64,000 nucleotides of DNA from Desmonostoc geniculatum HA4340-LM1 (GCA_019359545.1 JAHHHB010000002.1:124001-188000); one strand, 5' to 3'. Positions 37,034-46,739 are shown, numbered from the stretch's first letter. Translations and numbers: made by a program. The notes: generated from the letters alone by a model not told the origin.

Positions 37034-37094
37034 CTCTAATGCTTGATATATTTAGACAGTTTTCAAATAAATCTTTAGAATAGGTAAATGGCAA

Positions 37095-37733
37095 ATGCCT
37101 TTTTGGGATAGAGGAGAAGTAGATAAACTAAACTTAGAAATACGATTGCTTAGAGGAAAAATTGAAGCGTTATCCGATCAGTTACAGAGAAAAATCGATC
37201 GTTTAGAAAGCTCTCTAGAATATAGAGACAAACGCTTGATTGATGGGGTTACAAAAAATCTACATCAATTAGATCATACGATAGACAAGCTTGGTATACA
37301 AATTGAGACAAACAAGTATCTTATTGAGAGGGCTATTGCTGTGGCAGAAGAGAATCAAATGCAGATTGGTGAAATTAGGAATAACCAAATTAGTATTTTT
37401 TCTAGTGGCATTAATAATAAAATTCACGATCAAAGTGTCAATAACATTTATCTTAATCCTCAAGAAAGGCAGACCCTGGCTAAAGCCGCAAAGGAGATTC
37501 AAGATTTACTAGATCAGCTATCTCAAACCTACCCGACGACAACACAGACTGAAAAAGCAATCTTTGCTGCGAAGGCTGTAGAGCAGATAGAGCAAAATCC
37601 AACCTTAAAGATGCGAGTTGTTGGAGCAATTAAAGCTTGCGGAATAACTGCATTGCAAGAAGCTGTTGACAATCCTATATTTAACGTAGTCTCTGCTTTC
37701 TTACAGGGCTTTATTGAGCCTCCGGGAAAATAA
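37095..37733 (+). CDS. Coiled-coil protein with a C-terminal helical domain, unknown function
   Basis: 212 residues. Residues 8-95 are charged heptads (DKLNLEIRLLRGKIEALSDQ and onward), a long coiled coil. An Asn/Ile-rich bridge (NNKIHDQSVNNIYLN) follows. Residues 122-212 form a compact helical domain (ERQTLAKAAKEIQDLLDQLS, YPTTTQTEKAIFAAKAVEQI, LKMRVVGAIKACGITALQEA). From memory, this C-terminal domain recurs at the ends of cyanobacterial pentapeptide, TIR or nSTAND-type proteins, suggesting an adaptor that recruits a partner. Here it stands alone. No good ribosome site precedes the ATG; an alternative ATG upstream is out of frame. Confidence 0.65.
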   Translation: MPFWDRGEVDKLNLEIRLLRGKIEALSDQLQRKIDRLESSLEYRDKRLIDGVTKNLHQLDHTIDKLGIQIETNKYLIERAIAVAEENQMQIGEIRNNQISIFSSGINNKIHDQSVNNIYLNPQERQTLAKAAKEIQDLLDQLSQTYPTTTQTEKAIFAAKAVEQIEQNPTLKMRVVGAIKACGITALQEAVDNPIFNVVSAFLQGFIEPPGK

Positions 37734-37758
37734 ATTATCGGAAATTAGTTGTACATGA

Positions 37759-37786
37759 GTAGGGTAGCACAGCTGTGCTACCCTAC
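37759..37786. repeat. 28-bp perfect palindrome between converging genes
   Basis: Identical to the palindrome read in frame in aptC at 3554-3581 (gtagggtagcac...gtgctaccctac). It lies between the convergent coiled-coil and LprI-like genes and could also act as a bidirectional terminator. Confidence 0.8.
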
Positions 37787-37813
37787 TATGGAATATTTTT
37801 TCCTTGGAAGTCC

Positions 37814-38236
37814 CTAACGATCGCTTTTAAGATATTCCTGTAATTGTTGGGTACGTTCTTTTGTAGTATTTTCCAGGCAACCAAAGTAAATTGTAGGGGC
37901 TATACTTCCACCCTCATATTCACTTCTTTCAAACTCACAAGTGGTATCTCGAAATTTAATCCATGCTTGCTGGGCAACAATCAATTTTTGTTTTCTAGTT
38001 CTGTCTAATTTAGGCAGTAGTTGTTGATAAGCTGCGTTCAATTTTTTGTCAGCATTCTGATAGGACAATCTACTGCATTCATTGATTTGTGTCTGAGTTT
38101 GAGCATTATTGCAGTTTAACTTTTGAGCTAAATGCATTTTTAGTAAATCTGGCGTTGTGCTTGGTGTTATCGCACTGGAAGCGTATGAACTGCTGAAAGT
38201 TAGTATATTTACTAGTAAAGGCAACAAATAGTACAT
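37814..38236 (-). CDS. LprI/DUF1311-family exported protein
   Basis: 140 residues with an N-terminal signal peptide (about 1-20, LLPLLVNILTFSSSYASS). The mature part has the LprI pattern: CNNAQTQTQINECSRLSYQNADKKLNAAYQQLL, QAWIKFRDTTCEFE and a final Cys (GCLEN), giving four cysteines for disulfides. Family members are periplasmic and some inhibit lysozyme; the role in cyanobacteria is not established. It stands alone, convergent with the coiled-coil gene. Confidence 0.8.
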   Translation of the reverse strand: MYYLLPLLVNILTFSSSYASSAITPSTTPDLLKMHLAQKLNCNNAQTQTQINECSRLSYQNADKKLNAAYQQLLPKLDRTRKQKLIVAQQAWIKFRDTTCEFERSEYEGGSIAPTIYFGCLENTTKERTQQLQEYLKSDR

Positions 38237-39337
38237 TTTTTTACCTTATGCGTAATGATTTTGGTAATTTTAACCATTTTTTAATCGGTCAAATATCCAA
38301 CACTACCAAACCATGAACAAATCAAAGTCGGACAAAAGCCATAATTTAAAGTTATGGTTGGTTTGTATACAGGATAAGTTTTCACCTCGACTGTATCCTA
38401 GCAATCAGCATAAATCAGTTAATAAGTCAAGAATCTTAATTTAGGACTTATGTCGCAGCCACGGCTAGAAAGATGCTCGCTGCGTAGGTTTTAGGGAATT
38501 GAAAGTATGCACAAGCGATCGCCTGTGCATATACTTCTTGTAGAACTCAGCAAAAGGGACAAATTTTCCTTTGCCCTTTCCCTGCAAATGTGCAAAAATT
38601 ACTTTTGCAAGAGATATCGAGCAACTATAATTGGCAAATCACGATGAAAATACCTCATTCTCACCGTCTAATATCGAGACATGCCTCATTTACTGCCTCA
38701 AATTCAAGTCTAAGTATTTGAAAGTCTAGAAAGTTCCAAAGCTTAACTTTTTTAATATCAATACCATAAAATGGTATTGAATAAGAACTACTGCTGAGAT
38801 AAAATCTAAAAATTTGAATTGATCGTTAAAAATTTAAATATCATAAGCAAATAACATATAAATTTTTCCCAGAAGTATAATACTTGTGTCTAAAAGATTT
38901 CTCTCATATATGAAATTACGGCAAAACTCTTGCATTAATGAATCAAAAAACTGTATTGTTTATATTGTTGAGAATTGTTTCTTATCAAAGCAATAGGAAA
39001 ACACAACTTCAGCATATGGAAAAAACATAGCCTTGGTAAACCGATAAATATCGATATCAAAGCAAAATATGTGTTTCGCTGCTGTTTATATCATTAGTAA
39101 TAGGACTAACTCTAAAAACGAAAAATCAAATATCTTGTTAGTGCGTGTAGTATAGCAAAAAACTTCTATTTTTCCTACACTATACATTTGACAGTCCATC
39201 CTAATTTTAATAAAGAACAGTATCGGCTAGATTTTCAGGGTTTCATCTCTCTAATCGGGGCAAGAAATCTCTTCTGTGCTGGCTGAATTCGGGATTTCAA
39301 GCTCACTTTATCAAGGAACCGCGACCAGGAAAAAATT
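38237..39337. other. 1.1-kb AT-rich region without genes
   Basis: Contains the divergent upstream regions of the LprI-like gene and the CrtR-type gene. Both strands are full of stops. No repeat family or RNA was recognised apart from an HIP1 site near 38516; the long A/T-rich stretch 38740-39230 is consistent with regulatory DNA. Confidence 0.4.
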
Positions 39338-40402
39338 ATGACCTCTTTAGATCCTAATTTTTTTGACATTCCAGCCAAAAGCCTAATCATCATTGACCCA
39401 GCTGTTGATGAGTATAAAAAGCAAAATGGCAATAATTTGGAAGTCACCTTAGAAGACGTAGTAAATAAAGAAGTAGGAACAAAAATTGCATCCAAAGCAG
39501 ACAAACTGCCGAAATTACCGCCCAAGGAACTTTTAGCGCCTCCTGGTGATTTCAATCCCACTCTGCTGCTATTTTTGGCATCGGTGGGAACATTGGTGTT
39601 ATCTAACTTTGGTTATTGGCTTTGGCAATGGCCGGACTGGTTGTGCTTTACCGTTAATACTATTGCTTTGCATTGTGCTGGGACAGTAATTCATGATGCT
39701 TGTCATAAATCTGCCCACCGCGATCGCATAATTAATGCCATGCTAGGGCATGGTAGCGCCTTGATGCTAGGATTTGTTTTCCCAGTGTTTACGCGGGTGC
39801 ATTTGCAACATCATGCTCATGTAAACCATCCCAAAGATGACCCAGATCATTATGTTTCCACAGGCGGGCCACTGTGGCTAATTGCATTTCGGTTTTTGTA
39901 CCACGAAGTGTTTTTCTTTCAACGACGATTGTGGCGTAAATATGAGCTATTGGAATGGTTTATCAGCCGTTTAATTGTTATTGGAATTTTTTATATAGCA
40001 ATTCAATATCATTTTTTGATGTACCTTCTCAATTTTTGGGTTGTACCTTCCGGCATCGTGGGGTTAATACTGGGCTTCTTTTTTGATTATTTGCCCCATC
40101 GTCCTTTTAGTGAACGCGATCGCTGGAAAAATGCTCGTGTATATCCCAGCCCGATTCTTAATATCCTAATTTTGGGACAAAACTATCATTTAGTTCATCA
40201 TTTATGGACTTGTATTCCCTGGTATAAGTATCAATCTACATACTATTTGATGAAGCCTTTATTAGATGAAAAAGGCTGCTATCAAACTTCAGGATTACGA
40301 CAAAAGAAAGACTTTTTAGAGTTTATCTACGATATTTTTATAGGAATTCGCTTCGACCATGAAACAACGAAAAATAAAGATGAATCACAAACTGCTGAAT
40401 AG
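39338..40402 (+). CDS. crtR: CrtR-type beta-carotene hydroxylase
   Basis: 354 residues, membrane di-iron hydroxylase of the fatty-acid-desaturase fold. Histidine boxes: HDACH (near 118), HLQHHAH (near 150) and YHLVHH (near 286), with hydrophobic segments at about 76-110, 135-150 and 220-250. CrtR adds 3-hydroxyls to beta-ring carotenoids in zeaxanthin and related xanthophyll synthesis. The roughly 65-residue soluble N-terminal extension is longer than in the usual form of about 300 residues, so a second-paralogue role or another hydrocarbon hydroxylase remains possible. ATG start follows an A-rich ggaaaaaatt; monocistronic. Confidence 0.8.
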   Translation: MTSLDPNFFDIPAKSLIIIDPAVDEYKKQNGNNLEVTLEDVVNKEVGTKIASKADKLPKLPPKELLAPPGDFNPTLLLFLASVGTLVLSNFGYWLWQWPDWLCFTVNTIALHCAGTVIHDACHKSAHRDRIINAMLGHGSALMLGFVFPVFTRVHLQHHAHVNHPKDDPDHYVSTGGPLWLIAFRFLYHEVFFFQRRLWRKYELLEWFISRLIVIGIFYIAIQYHFLMYLLNFWVVPSGIVGLILGFFFDYLPHRPFSERDRWKNARVYPSPILNILILGQNYHLVHHLWTCIPWYKYQSTYYLMKPLLDEKGCYQTSGLRQKKDFLEFIYDIFIGIRFDHETTKNKDESQTAE

Positions 40403-40522
40403 GCTGTACTCCAGAAAGGTTTCATATTAATTCATAAGGTTGTCATTAGTCATTTGTCCTTTGTTGCTTGGAACCAATGACTAACGCTTTTCTATTACAG
40501 GACTTACGCACCAAGACATAAT

Positions 40523-40746
40523 TCATTGCCGTCCCTTAATTGACGCTTTGATTTCCTCCCAAGTCAGCACATTATCTGGATTTGAATCGTAATCAGCAAT
40601 TCGACGATCAAGCTCTTGCTTTTGTGCATCAGTTAAATCAGGTAAACTTGCTCTGCTGCGATGCTATCCCAAATTGTCTGCACAATACGGATTCTATCTT
40701 CAACACTGAGAGTTGCGATTTCGTTCAAAGTAGCTGTGATATCCAT
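40523..40746 (-). pseudogene. Frameshifted addiction-module antitoxin (TIGR02574-like)
   Basis: From ATG at 40746 the frame reads MDITATLNEIATLSVEDRIR, then IVQTIWDSIAAEQ, and hits a stop soon after. Losing one base near 40646 and shifting frame continues as LPDLTDAQKQELDRRIADYD to TWEEIKASIKGRQ and a stop at 40523. Together these give the full 74-residue antitoxin of an RHH/ParE-type pair. No toxin follows, so this is a dead remnant. Confidence 0.85.
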
Positions 40747-40942
40747 ACTGATTAACTTGGATTAAATATAGCGGACAAGATTTTCTCCATCAAATTGAAC
40801 GCTGTATATGCTTTGCTGCCTAGCAGAGCGATCGCCTTACAAAAAACCTCACAAACAAGGCGATTTCTGGTTGTGGAAGAGTGAGTGCGTTAGCGTTCCC
40901 GAAGCGTCTCGTAGAGAAGCTCACCGTAGGTATCGCTGTGTA

Positions 40943-41250
40943 TATAGCGATTCTCTTTTGAATGAGGTACATGGGTAGGGGCGCACAGCTGTCATTGGTG
41001 TCAACTTAAGCTCAAATCCTTGTCCCACATACGCTTTACCCCACCCCCAACCCCTCCCCTTACTAAGGGGAGGGGCGGTTTTGGCTTTAGACAAAACCGG
41101 GGTGGGGTGACGCGGTGAGTAACGCTAAGTGAATGAACTCAATATCAAGTCTTGATAAGGGTTTCACGTTAAGTTGACACCTATGCACAGCTGTGCGCCC
41201 CTACGAGAATCTATTTTTTTCTGTACCTCATCCATGCGGGAACCGCTATA
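40943..41250. mobile_element. About 106-bp MITE-like element interrupted by a second element
   Basis: Outer inverted repeats tatagcgattctc and gggaaccgctata, inner arms tgaggtaca and tgtacctca, core palindrome gtaggggcgcacagctgtgc and its completion. The core is split by the element at 40993-41185. Without that insert and one target copy the length is 106 bp, matching the related 107-bp element at 61175-61281. Confidence 0.8.
40993..41185. mobile_element. 193-bp MITE nested in a palindromic element
   Basis: Ends cattggtgtcaacttaa and ttaagttgacacctatg form 17-bp inverted repeats with one mismatch. The flanks cacagctgt (40984-40992) and cacagctgt (41186-41194) are an exact 9-bp duplication of the host core. 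The interior has no frame of note but holds a cccctccccttactaagggg palindrome. Confidence 0.85.
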
Positions 41251-41351
41251 TTTGACTGAAAGACAAAAAAGTATGATATTTTAAGTTGCTTGTTTGAAAA
41301 TAAAAAGCAACACGCAGTGGGTTAGCACAACTGTGCCACCCCTGCAATCGC

Positions 41352-42296
41352 TCAATATGTGCGTTGACGCTTCTTCAGCACTCCTACTGTACCTAAAGCA
41401 CCCAGTGCCAACATCCCTAAAGCTGGCGAAGATTCTGGAACTGCTACTAATGCAGCTCCTGCTAAAATGCTGTGAGTGTATGTTGTGGGATGCAGCCGAT
41501 CCCAGAATAAATATTCATTGGGGTTGGGACAGGTAGTGAAACTCGTTGGGCTGGTTATTGTCAAGCAAGCATCGGTGACATTTGTATAACCGAATTCTCC
41601 CGGAGATGCGATCGCTCTATTAAATAAGGAATTAGCATCAAAAAGGGTGACATGAATATCTGGTTGCTGGTTCAAAGTATTAATACCAGCGGCCAAACCG
41701 GAGTTATGGGCATTAGTCAAAGCGGCTAGTCCAGCAGAAACCGTTGGATCGTTATTCGTGCCAGGAGCGGCACCTAAACTAGGTAAATTCGCTAGAAGAA
41801 AATTTGTAGCACCAACACTACCAAGTGATTTAACCGCATTTATTAAATTATTGACTGGCTCAACAGGGTTTGTCAGCCCACCACCAAGGTAATCATTTGC
41901 ACCAGCCCAGATTACATATAGCGCCTTGCTGTCAGCTTGAGGATTAGTTGTGGTAAAGCCTTGTATCTGCTGAGCTAATCCGGGTAAGTTTCCATTAACG
42001 GTATTCAGGGTACCTGTGGTAGCTCCACCAAAGGCAAAGTTAGTTTGTGTTATTCCCAAAGCAGAAGATAAACCTTCTACCCAAATTGGCCCATTGGAAA
42101 AGTGTCCGTCAAAATAGGGTGGACTGGGAGGAAATTCAAGTCCTGTAGCCGTTTTGATGAAATTGTAAGTATTGCCAGTATCAACCAGGCTGTCACCAAA
42201 TGCGTAAATTTGACTAAAATTTGCTGCCGATGCTTTTAGTGGCAACACAAAAAAAGAGGATAATACAAATCCTGCGGCTAAAACTTGTTTTTTCAT
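41352..42296 (-). CDS. Exported SGNH/GDSL lipase-esterase with PEP-CTERM anchor
   Basis: 314 residues. Signal peptide about 1-24 (ending LKASAANF). GDSL block I IYAFGDSLVDTGNTYNF, block III GANDY and block V DRLHPT supply the Ser-Asn-Asp/His catalytic set. The C-terminus is a PEP-CTERM sorting tail: VPESSPALGMLALGALGTVG plus basic KKRQR. It should be an ester hydrolase sent to the outer surface, processed by an exosortase in strains that have one. Substrate unknown; monocistronic. Confidence 0.9.
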   Translation of the reverse strand: MKKQVLAAGFVLSSFFVLPLKASAANFSQIYAFGDSLVDTGNTYNFIKTATGLEFPPSPPYFDGHFSNGPIWVEGLSSALGITQTNFAFGGATTGTLNTVNGNLPGLAQQIQGFTTTNPQADSKALYVIWAGANDYLGGGLTNPVEPVNNLINAVKSLGSVGATNFLLANLPSLGAAPGTNNDPTVSAGLAALTNAHNSGLAAGINTLNQQPDIHVTLFDANSLFNRAIASPGEFGYTNVTDACLTITSPTSFTTCPNPNEYLFWDRLHPTTYTHSILAGAALVAVPESSPALGMLALGALGTVGVLKKRQRTY

Positions 42297-42535
42297 GCTG
42301 ATTATCAGTTAGTCTTTTTTGCTAAATAGTTTAGACATCTGGCAAAATTATTTGATGGTATATAGAGTTGTCGGTTGGCTCATTTTGAGGGATGAAAGGG
42401 AATTAAGTCGTTCAGCACGAAAAAACCAAATTCATCTAAGGATAAATAGGGATAATAGTTCAGTTCTGCATAGTCAAATATAGTCAGACATGGCTTTTTA
42501 GGAATTACCATTCGTTCACAGAACCTTCAAGGCAT

Positions 42536-43159
42536 CTAAAATGGGGTCAAGCTTTTGGCTTTAAAACCAGATAGATTTACCCGTATTGGGTCAACTAAGA
42601 CCTCTCTATCCCCTGTCCCGTTCGCTTTTAGCGTCTCCCAATGTGAGAAAGCATTGGGGAATTCTTTTGTAAGTATATTGTAGCTGTCGTTAATGTCAGC
42701 ATTACAGAGTCGCCCAGACTTAGTGCGATAAAGTCCCCTGCATATCCGTTTACCAGATGGTTTCCAGGTTTCTGGTTTACTTCCATAATCTGGGATCAAA
42801 TCACCATCAAGAAAGCTAGATTGGTTACTGTAGGATTCTTCCCGAACAATTATATCAATACCCACTCTGTTTCCTTTGTAAGTCAGCATATCAATTAACA
42901 AACAGTGGGGTATTGACACGAAAGCTTGATTATTTCTCTTGCCGATATTAACGCTACGCTTCCAGTCATGATTTTGACCAACGACTAATTTTGTAACTCC
43001 CAACTTTATGAGTAGTTCGATGACATAATTAGATGCACGATGTAAATAATTTCTGACTTTGAAGTTACGCTTAGTAGTCAGGTGTTTAATCCTTCTAGAT
43101 GTTCTAACTCCACTGCGGCGTTGCAGTGCAGCACGTTTTTTATTGAAGAATTGATTCAT
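42536..43159 (-). pseudogene. TnpB (IS200/IS605-type) C-terminal fragment
   Basis: 207 residues matching the C-terminal half of TnpB-like RuvC nucleases: ...RRIKHLTTKRNFKVRNYLHRASN, VVGQNHDWKRSVNIGKRNNQAFVSIPH, VGIDIIVREESYSNQSS (second acidic residue) and NADINDSYNI (third Asp). The N-terminal half with the first RuvC Asp is absent, with stops upstream in frame, so the fragment cannot be active. No TnpA partner is nearby. Confidence 0.85.
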
Positions 43160-43293
43160 GCTTTTGAGTGGACAGACTAGATTTTGAGTAAAGTTTTATA
43201 ATACATCTAGCGGGGCGCTCATCTCTGGGTATTTTTGACTAATCAGTATTTATTTTCCCCCTAAAGCTTCGATTTAATTGTGAATTTTGTGAT

Positions 43294-45288
43294 TTATTTT
43301 GGACAAGTTTCTTTAACTTGTTCTGAAGGTTGGTGATTGGGTTTGAGTTTGAGAGCTTTATCGAAAGCGGCGATCGCTTTTTCGGGTTGCTGGAATTTAC
43401 ACAGGCTCAACCCTAGATAGTACCATACTTCAGCTTTTTGAGTATCACTTAGCTGCTGATGATCTAGAAGAAAATAAAATTGCGCGATCGCTCGATCGTC
43501 TCTTTTTAGGGCTTGTAGCGCCATCCCTTTACCCCGTAAAGCCACAAAGTATTTGGGATTGTATTTTAATGCCTGTTCATAGGCTTTTAGAGAGCCTTCG
43601 TATTCTTGTTTTTGGAATAAAACCCTACCTTGATAGCTAAAAGCAACAGCTAACTCTTTGGCATTTGCATCTTTTTCCGAAATTTGTTTTAACAGTTCAA
43701 TTGCTTGATTAATAGTAGTAAGGGCTGCATCTGGTTGCTTGAGTACTAGTAGTGCTTCAGTTTTATTAATCCAGAATACAGGATCTTTGGAGTTGAGTCT
43801 AATTGCTTGATCGAAAGCCCAGATCGCCTCATTATATTGTTTGAGGTTATATAGCGCTTCACCTTTGCAATTCCAGGCATAAACAGCTTCTGGATGAATG
43901 ATAGTTGCTGTAGTGCATGATTCTAGCATTTTGTTGTAGTTTTTGAGTCCAGCTAGTGCATAGCCTCGGTTAGTCCAAGATTGGTAGTAGTTGCTGTCAA
44001 ATTTTAAAAGGTTGTTATATTTGGCGATCGCTTCTTGATACTCTCCTTGCTGCAATAACACATTACCTTGTTTGAAAATCATTTCTACTTGTAACCATCT
44101 AAATATACTGAAACTTAAAAAAATCACGCCAGAACCACAGACCATTAAACCAGCTATTGCTAGCAACACAAAGAATCGTTTATATGGTCTAGATTCAGGC
44201 TCAGTAATGGTATTATTGCTGACATTCAAATTGCTAACTGGTGAGATGGTTGTTTTTGCCGATGAGGCGGCAAGTATTTTCTCGAACTCCTGGTTTACCC
44301 AATTGCAATTAAAAACTGCTTGGTAAATGCGGTTCCCAACTTTTAGCTTGTCTTGTTGCTGGATTACCAATCCTATACGCAACAGTTCTGCCTGTTCTGG
44401 ACTGTTGTTAGTTGGTAATTCGCCCTCTTGCCAAATTTGCCGATACAGTTCCAACAGAGATAAAGGATCGCATTGCACATTGTTGATTGTACTTTCATGT
44501 ATCCGTTGCAAATGCTCAGCAGTGACTTGAGTTTGCCAATTGTTAATCAAGTTATTTTGTACTAGTTGTTGCACTGTTGCTGCTTCTGCACCTGCGGCAA
44601 TATAATCTGGCGATTGTGCAAGCAATTGAAAAATTTTTTCAGCAAGAGACGGTTGCCCATTTGTCCAGAATTGTACTTCTGCCAGCAAAGCTTCCGGACA
44701 ACTAGCTTTTTCATCTAATTTGAATAATTCTATAGTATTAGGGGTAAATAGTGTTAGACTTGCTGCTTCCTGCTCTAGGGAATTGAAAGCAAAAACTGAA
44801 TGGTTAATGGGGTTCGATATTTTCAAATTGTTCTGCCGTGGCACTATCATTTTCAAATGCAATTTTTCTATCTGTGCTAAACTTTGATTATTTGAAACTT
44901 CTTCCTCGTGTTGGAGTTGCGATTCTAAAGCCAAATGCTCCAAAAAAAACTTAATTGTAGTAGGTTTCAACCAACCCTTAAGTACTGCTAATTCCCCAAA
45001 GCGAAGTTTTTTCCGCGGTTGTTCAGCAAGGATAGTTCTGATTTGCTGTTCATTTAATAGTCCAGCTTTTTTTAAATATTTGCCCAAGGGCTGTTTTGGT
45101 TTTTGCTCCAGTAACACTGGCCAATCCTGAGAAAAAAAATCAGCCGTTTCTTGTTTAAGCCATCCGTGCAGCACTAGAATTTCACTAAGCTTCAACCCAG
45201 CAACTTTGGTCTGCTCTTTGAGAGCAATCTCTATCTGCTCAGATGAAATCAGGTCAGCCTGTTGTAAAATTTTAGCAAGTGGCTTCAT
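43294..45288 (-). CDS. TPR protein with one membrane segment and N-terminal repeat domains
   Basis: About 664 residues from ATG at 45288. Two N-terminal repeats of the GspE/MshE N-type pattern (KPLAKILQQADLISSEQIEI..LKEQ and LGKYLKKAGLLNEQQIRTIL). A winged-helix-like middle (about 190-340, FWTNGQPSLAEKIFQLL) is of the kind found in cyanobacterial AAA/WD-repeat sensors. One hydrophobic span follows (about 372-398, FFVLLAIAGLMVCGSGVIFL), then about seven TPR units (IAKYNNLLKFDSNYYQSWTN, IWAFDQAIRLNSKDPVFWIN). It looks like a membrane-tethered scaffold. No catalytic motif and no partner in the neighbourhood. Confidence 0.8.
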   Translation of the reverse strand: MKPLAKILQQADLISSEQIEIALKEQTKVAGLKLSEILVLHGWLKQETADFFSQDWPVLLEQKPKQPLGKYLKKAGLLNEQQIRTILAEQPRKKLRFGELAVLKGWLKPTTIKFFLEHLALESQLQHEEEVSNNQSLAQIEKLHLKMIVPRQNNLKISNPINHSVFAFNSLEQEAASLTLFTPNTIELFKLDEKASCPEALLAEVQFWTNGQPSLAEKIFQLLAQSPDYIAAGAEAATVQQLVQNNLINNWQTQVTAEHLQRIHESTINNVQCDPLSLLELYRQIWQEGELPTNNSPEQAELLRIGLVIQQQDKLKVGNRIYQAVFNCNWVNQEFEKILAASSAKTTISPVSNLNVSNNTITEPESRPYKRFFVLLAIAGLMVCGSGVIFLSFSIFRWLQVEMIFKQGNVLLQQGEYQEAIAKYNNLLKFDSNYYQSWTNRGYALAGLKNYNKMLESCTTATIIHPEAVYAWNCKGEALYNLKQYNEAIWAFDQAIRLNSKDPVFWINKTEALLVLKQPDAALTTINQAIELLKQISEKDANAKELAVAFSYQGRVLFQKQEYEGSLKAYEQALKYNPKYFVALRGKGMALQALKRDDRAIAQFYFLLDHQQLSDTQKAEVWYYLGLSLCKFQQPEKAIAAFDKALKLKPNHQPSEQVKETCPK

Positions 45289-46220
45289 AATCAAAGGAAA
45301 TATATTAAGTTATGAAGATAGCAAAACAGATTATTTTTTCTTTGAGTTATCAAAGGTTAATTTTATCATTCATGTAACAATTTTGACTATTATATCTTAA
45401 TGAATTAATGTTAAGTAAGTCCGCTCAATTAGGGTCTAGCGGTTGCTTGAGCGGTGTCTGATGGTTCCAAACCTCTGTTGCTTTCGCTGAGCTAACCCCA
45501 GAGACTTTCTGCTTTGTCCTTTGTTATTTATCAGCGTTTTAAGTGTAGTTTTGTTTATTTTCACCGACTTGGTTACATTGACTATAGCAATCCTATTTGA
45601 TTCGTGAGAATTTTCTTGTTGACCAGAAACAAAAAGGTACAAGCCCCACCCCACATGGAGTGGAAAAATCTAAAATCTCCAAGCCCCGCACCCTCGTGGT
45701 CAGGGTCAATCCAAAAGACGCGACGCTTGAGTACTCGCTAACGCTACGCTATCGCAAAACTAAAATCCAAAATTGGTTGACTCACCGCCGCCCCACTTTT
45801 GACAATCTACAAGGAGTACTCGCAGCCCTTGAAGAAATGAAGGAGGAGTAGGAAATTTATTATTTATATACATTACAGTTTCAAAATTGAGGTTTTATTG
45901 AGCTTTGCAATGTCCTCAAGCTGTACATCTATATGTGCTTGCTTGAAGTTCAATAAATGTCTCATCAGTAGGTACAAAAACAGCAGAGATAATGTATTTA
46001 AAACATAATTCATAATTCATAATTCAGCAATCTTTTTAGTGGGGGATTTAGACCCGCCACTACGAAAGTTGACCACCAAATTTTTAATTTGGTGGGGGAC
46101 TTAAACCCACTTATTCAGACGCTCGAACGCGAGTGCGTCTCCCCTTAGGAGAAGACTCGCTAACGCTGCGCTATCCGCCAGCGTTAGAGAGTTTTTGATC
46201 TCGAACTGATTTTATACAAG
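45289..46220. other. 0.93-kb region with dispersed repeats
   Basis: Holds a doubtful small ORF (45597-45851), an AT-rich hairpin (46073-46095, ccaccaaa/tttggtgg), and two copies of the actcgctaacgct(a/g)cgctat repeat (one inside the small ORF, one near 46147-46170). Nothing else was recognised. Confidence 0.5.
45597..45851 (+). CDS. Doubtful 84-residue protein containing a repeat
   Basis: The C-terminal part (TKIQNWLTHRRPTFDNLQGV, ending ALEEMKEE) looks protein-like. The middle (EYSLTLRYRK) is encoded by a common dispersed repeat. No domain was recognised. It may be a small cyanobacterial gene that took in a repeat, or a remnant. Confidence 0.35.
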   Translation: MIRENFLVDQKQKGTSPTPHGVEKSKISKPRTLVVRVNPKDATLEYSLTLRYRKTKIQNWLTHRRPTFDNLQGVLAALEEMKEE

Positions 46221-46739
46221 TTAAAATGGCCACCAAGGGGGTTTGGTGTTAGTGTAAGTACGGCTCAGAGTCCGGAGATTGGAAGGCTTTGCTTGCTTAA
46301 AATCGCTACCCAACATTTCGTATAAAGCTTGAGAGGGGTTATCAATTGGTTTAAGAATAAATAAAACCTCAGCGCTGTAATGATTGCAGCCGATGCCTCT
46401 CCGTTCTACAGCACATACAACAGATTGGTCGTTGAGCTTATCAGCCGTTAAATATTTAGAACTATCCGTATCGTAGATAGTCTGTAAACTTTTAGCTGTA
46501 TTCTGGCAATTTTGCACAGGATTTCCCAGCCAGAAATATTTTGGCAGAAAATTCAACATAACGTAATCTTTGGCGGTTCCGTCTTTAGCCAAACTCAAAA
46601 TCACCTTTGGTGTGCTGGCGTTAGTCTTGCAGGTTACTTCTACATTATTAGCTCTACTGGGCGCAGAGACTGCTAATATAACACCCAGAGCTAATATTGG
46701 GGCTGTCGCCATAGTGACCCAAGACTGCCGCTTGTTCAT
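46221..46739 (-). CDS. COP23-domain exported protein
   Basis: 172 residues from MNKRQSWVTMATAP; a longer open reading to 46799 would precede the signal peptide and is unlikely. Signal peptide about 1-30 (LALGVILAVSAPSRA). The mature part has the COP23 pattern: VTCKTNASTPKVIL, CQNTAKSLQTIYD, VVCAVERRGIGC and ...ALYEMLG, with conserved cysteines. COP23 was named for a circadian oscillating membrane protein of a unicellular cyanobacterium; the molecular role is unknown. It is divergent from tpsA. Confidence 0.8.
   Translation of the reverse strand: MNKRQSWVTMATAPILALGVILAVSAPSRANNVEVTCKTNASTPKVILSLAKDGTAKDYVMLNFLPKYFWLGNPVQNCQNTAKSLQTIYDTDSSKYLTADKLNDQSVVCAVERRGIGCNHYSAEVLFILKPIDNPSQALYEMLGSDFKQAKPSNLRTLSRTYTNTKPPWWPF

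Larger units (their letters stand above)
36556..37094. other. Region between hemC and the coiled-coil gene
   Basis: Holds the hemC upstream region, a MITE-like palindromic element (36734-36832), a 36-codon remnant-like frame (36923-37033) and a possible 14-codon leader at 37039-37083 (MLDIFRQFSN) that follows the Shine-Dalgarno-like aggagaagg at 37022. Nothing else was recognised. Confidence 0.5.

Noticed and set aside
42536-43159. Functional RNA-guided TnpB nuclease
   Set aside because: Only the C-terminal half is present, the first RuvC Asp is missing and there are in-frame stops upstream.
45436-45654. 72-codon minus-strand frame
   Set aside because: Composition is not protein-like, it overlaps the other doubtful frame, and it has no recognisable motif.
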